DNA from: an uncultured Anaerosacchariphilus sp.
GTDB lineage: Bacteria; Bacillota; Clostridia; Lachnospirales; Lachnospiraceae
Direction of reading: 5' to 3'
Assembly: GCA_934373375.1 (NCBI GenBank)
Contig: CAKROP010000129.1
Span: 1-6,437 of the forward strand
Length of the DNA: 6,437 nucleotides
Shown piece by piece: positions 4,849 through 6,437 of this stretch (position 1 is the stretch's first letter; each line of letters opens with the position of its first letter). The notes beneath the pieces were generated by a model. That model worked only from the letters and a program-made list of their open reading frames with translations, made no database searches and was not told the DNA's origin. Made by a program: the position numbers and the translations under genes.

Positions 4849-6363
4849 TTAATGCGATTGATTCACCCGATTTTGCTCCAGCTCGGCTCTGAGAATGATA
4901 CCGAGGGTAAGGCAAAAGTCAGGATCTTTCAAGTCGCAGCCGAGCATTTGTGTGATATGAGCGAGGCGGTCTAAGAGCGTCGAACGGTGCAGATAGAGCG
5001 CTGCCGCCGTTTTGGTAACGGAAAGATTGTTGTCAAGGTAGACGCGCAGCGTCTCCAGATACGAGACCTGCGAGCCCTCGTCGTGCGCCTTAAGCTTTTT
5101 CAGGCCGTCCGGGTAATAGACCCACGAGGGCCGGCCAGCCAACGCACCGGACAGGAGCTGGGGCAGCAGATAGTCCTGAAAATAGAATACAACGCTGCTC
5201 TCGTCCCGCGAAAGCCCGTTTTGCAGTGCGCTGGACGCCTGAAACCACGCCTGATTCGTCTCATACAAATTGGAAAACACGCTGGAAACACCACAGACCA
5301 GTCCCAGCCTGTCCAGCAGCGGCAAGAGCTGCGCCGTTGTTTCCCTTTCTGCCTGTTCAGCGGGCAAAAATGCAACGACAGCACGTTCATATTCAAACGC
5401 CATTGCGCCGGGATGCCGTTCCTCCAGAGCGGCGGAAAGATAAGCGCCGGGCAGGAAAGTTGCGCCGGCATTCGGCTGGAGCCGGACACAGACCCAGTCC
5501 GTCTTCCCATTTTCCTGGCTGAGCGCCCGCCGCAGCTCAAAATCGACCGGCTGCCCGGCGATGACGCTGCGCAGCGCACGGCGGACGGCGGAACGGGTAC
5601 TTGCCAGGACAGGATTCTGCTGGATGGCCTGCCGCAGGAGCTTGGCAAAGAAGACAGCAAGCGACCGATCAGACTCCCGCAGCGGCCGGAACGCCTCAAA
5701 CACCGTAAGACAGCCGAGGTATTCCTCCTGATCGAACACATTGACCGACAACGTTCGCGTATTTTGCAGTTCCAGCAGGAGCGGCTCGTGCACATGGGTA
5801 GAAAGATCATGCAGGGACAAAAATGTCGCCATCTTCTCTGCGTCGAAGGTTTCGGTGTCTAATCGGATGCCGAGATCCTTTTGAAAATATTCCTCATCCG
5901 TAACCGCTAGGTAACGGAAGTCTGAGCCAATGAGCAGCACTGGATTTTCAAAGACGCCCCGGCTAGCCGTCAGCATTTGCGGCAGACCCGCTCCATGGCG
6001 GAGGATGTGCCATAGTTGTTCTTCCCATGCTTCATAGCGATCAAAAATGCGCTGCACTAGATTAAACACGCGGAAAATATCCGTGTCGGCTTCGATGACG
6101 ATCACGCTGCACCGGTTATAAAATGTCGTCAGATTCCAGTGCTGCCCGAGGCAGACGAGGCACACATTCTCGTTCAGCGACGGATGCACGGGCAGATGAT
6201 CGGCGGAACAGACGTAGACGCGGTTTTTCTCAAAGGTCTGTGATTGGTCGAGATAAAATTCCGGCCGGATCAGCTTTAATTCCTGGCTGCCAGCACCGTG
6301 CATTTCGACGGCTTTCAGTTCCTCCTTCAACTTCCAATAGAGAATATCCGCGCACAGCTTCAT
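4849..6363 (-). CDS. PucR/CdaR-family helix-turn-helix transcriptional regulator
   Basis: The 504-residue protein ends in the PucR-type helix-turn-helix (about 433-495): LETLRVYLDNNLSVTKTAAA, then LYLHRSTLLDRLAHITQMLG and the closing DLKDPDFCLTLGIILRAEL. Residues about 255-390 have the spacing of the CdaR GGDEF-like domain (ending in CGVSSVFSNLYETNQAWFQA). Residues about 135-245 may be a GAF-like sensor, and the first 130 form an N-terminal domain I cannot name. Family members are usually activators of catabolic genes for purines, sugar acids, amino acids or similar compounds. GAGGG (6375-6371) lies seven bases before the ATG at 6363. No target gene is in view; it may lie beyond 6437. The gene is clearly GC-richer than the ROK gene: 38 of 60 bases at 5461-5520 against 24 of 60 at 3781-3840, by hand count. 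That suggests a different history. Confidence 0.88.
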   Translation of the reverse strand: MKLCADILYWKLKEELKAVEMHGAGSQELKLIRPEFYLDQSQTFEKNRVYVCSADHLPVHPSLNENVCLVCLGQHWNLTTFYNRCSVIVIEADTDIFRVFNLVQRIFDRYEAWEEQLWHILRHGAGLPQMLTASRGVFENPVLLIGSDFRYLAVTDEEYFQKDLGIRLDTETFDAEKMATFLSLHDLSTHVHEPLLLELQNTRTLSVNVFDQEEYLGCLTVFEAFRPLRESDRSLAVFFAKLLRQAIQQNPVLASTRSAVRRALRSVIAGQPVDFELRRALSQENGKTDWVCVRLQPNAGATFLPGAYLSAALEERHPGAMAFEYERAVVAFLPAEQAERETTAQLLPLLDRLGLVCGVSSVFSNLYETNQAWFQASSALQNGLSRDESSVVFYFQDYLLPQLLSGALAGRPSWVYYPDGLKKLKAHDEGSQVSYLETLRVYLDNNLSVTKTAAALYLHRSTLLDRLAHITQMLGCDLKDPDFCLTLGIILRAELEQNRVNQSH

Positions 6364-6397
6364 AAGCAGTCCCTCATTTCAAATTTTTGTTCATTTT

Positions 6398-6426
6398 ATT
6401 ATATTTCGATTGCTCCTGACTGTCAA
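6398..6426 (-). promoter_or_regulatory. Consensus sigma-A promoter of the PucR-type gene
   Basis: On the minus strand a perfect TTGACA (6426-6421), a 17-base spacer and a perfect TATAAT (6403-6398) lie 34 bases before the start codon. An exact consensus with ideal spacing implies strong basal transcription unless it is repressed. The leader is AT-rich; I see no convincing palindromic operator in it. Confidence 0.88.
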
Positions 6427-6437
6427 TGCATAACCGT

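Noticed and set aside
4987..5862. A 291-codon plus-strand frame opposite the PucR-type gene
   Set aside because: It is a GC-rich antisense frame, while the minus-strand frame has the full family architecture, promoter and ribosome site.
1..6437. CRISPR arrays, tRNA or rRNA genes
   Set aside because: I saw no regularly spaced repeats, no tRNA-like cloverleaf and no rRNA-like stretches.

Overview
The window looks like chromosomal DNA from a Gram-positive, low-to-mid GC anaerobe of the class Clostridia, most plausibly a gut Lachnospiraceae or Oscillospiraceae relative. This rests on the strong AGGAGG-type ribosome binding sites, the consensus sigma-A promoters, an ECF sigma factor followed by a large membrane-anchored DUF4179/DUF4367-like partner, and the MarR, TauE, ROK and PucR-type families. 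The taxon is inferred from style, not from a marker gene.

Layout. (1) Positions 2-1878 hold the 3' part of an ECF sigma-70 factor gene, cut by the window edge. A 113-base gap containing a possible 26-codon ORF follows, then a 478-residue single-pass membrane protein that is probably the cognate anti-sigma factor or envelope sensor. A strong hairpin terminator closes this unit at 1923-1954. (2) Positions 1958-3233 are a self-contained two-gene operon: an extended -10 promoter, a perfect 8+8 palindrome on its -10 box, a MarR-type repressor, and one base later a TauE/SafE-type permease, ending in a long hairpin at 3256-3301. (3) Positions 3311-4775 carry a promoter surrounded by repeated GTAAA half-sites and a ROK-family sugar-responsive regulator. 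Next comes a well-expressed-looking start that encodes only the first nine or so residues of what appears to be a Gfo/Idh/MocA oxidoreductase before the homology is lost. (4) Positions 4684-4847 are a short tract rich in inverted repeats sharing a GGGGCGTT / AACGCCCC core. (5) Positions 4849-6426, on the minus strand, hold a GC-richer 504-residue PucR/CdaR-type regulator with a perfect consensus promoter.

How the genes work together. Each block is a regulator with or without its target: sigma with anti-sigma, MarR with exporter, ROK with a lost sugar dehydrogenase, and a PucR regulator whose target is not in view. The ROK unit seems to be broken at its second gene, and base composition changes across the repeat tract, so the region around 4690-4850 is probably an old rearrangement junction. 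I do not see a clearly new multi-gene system. The most unusual material is the junction with its competing hairpins, and the MarR/TauE pair with a possible cysteine switch.
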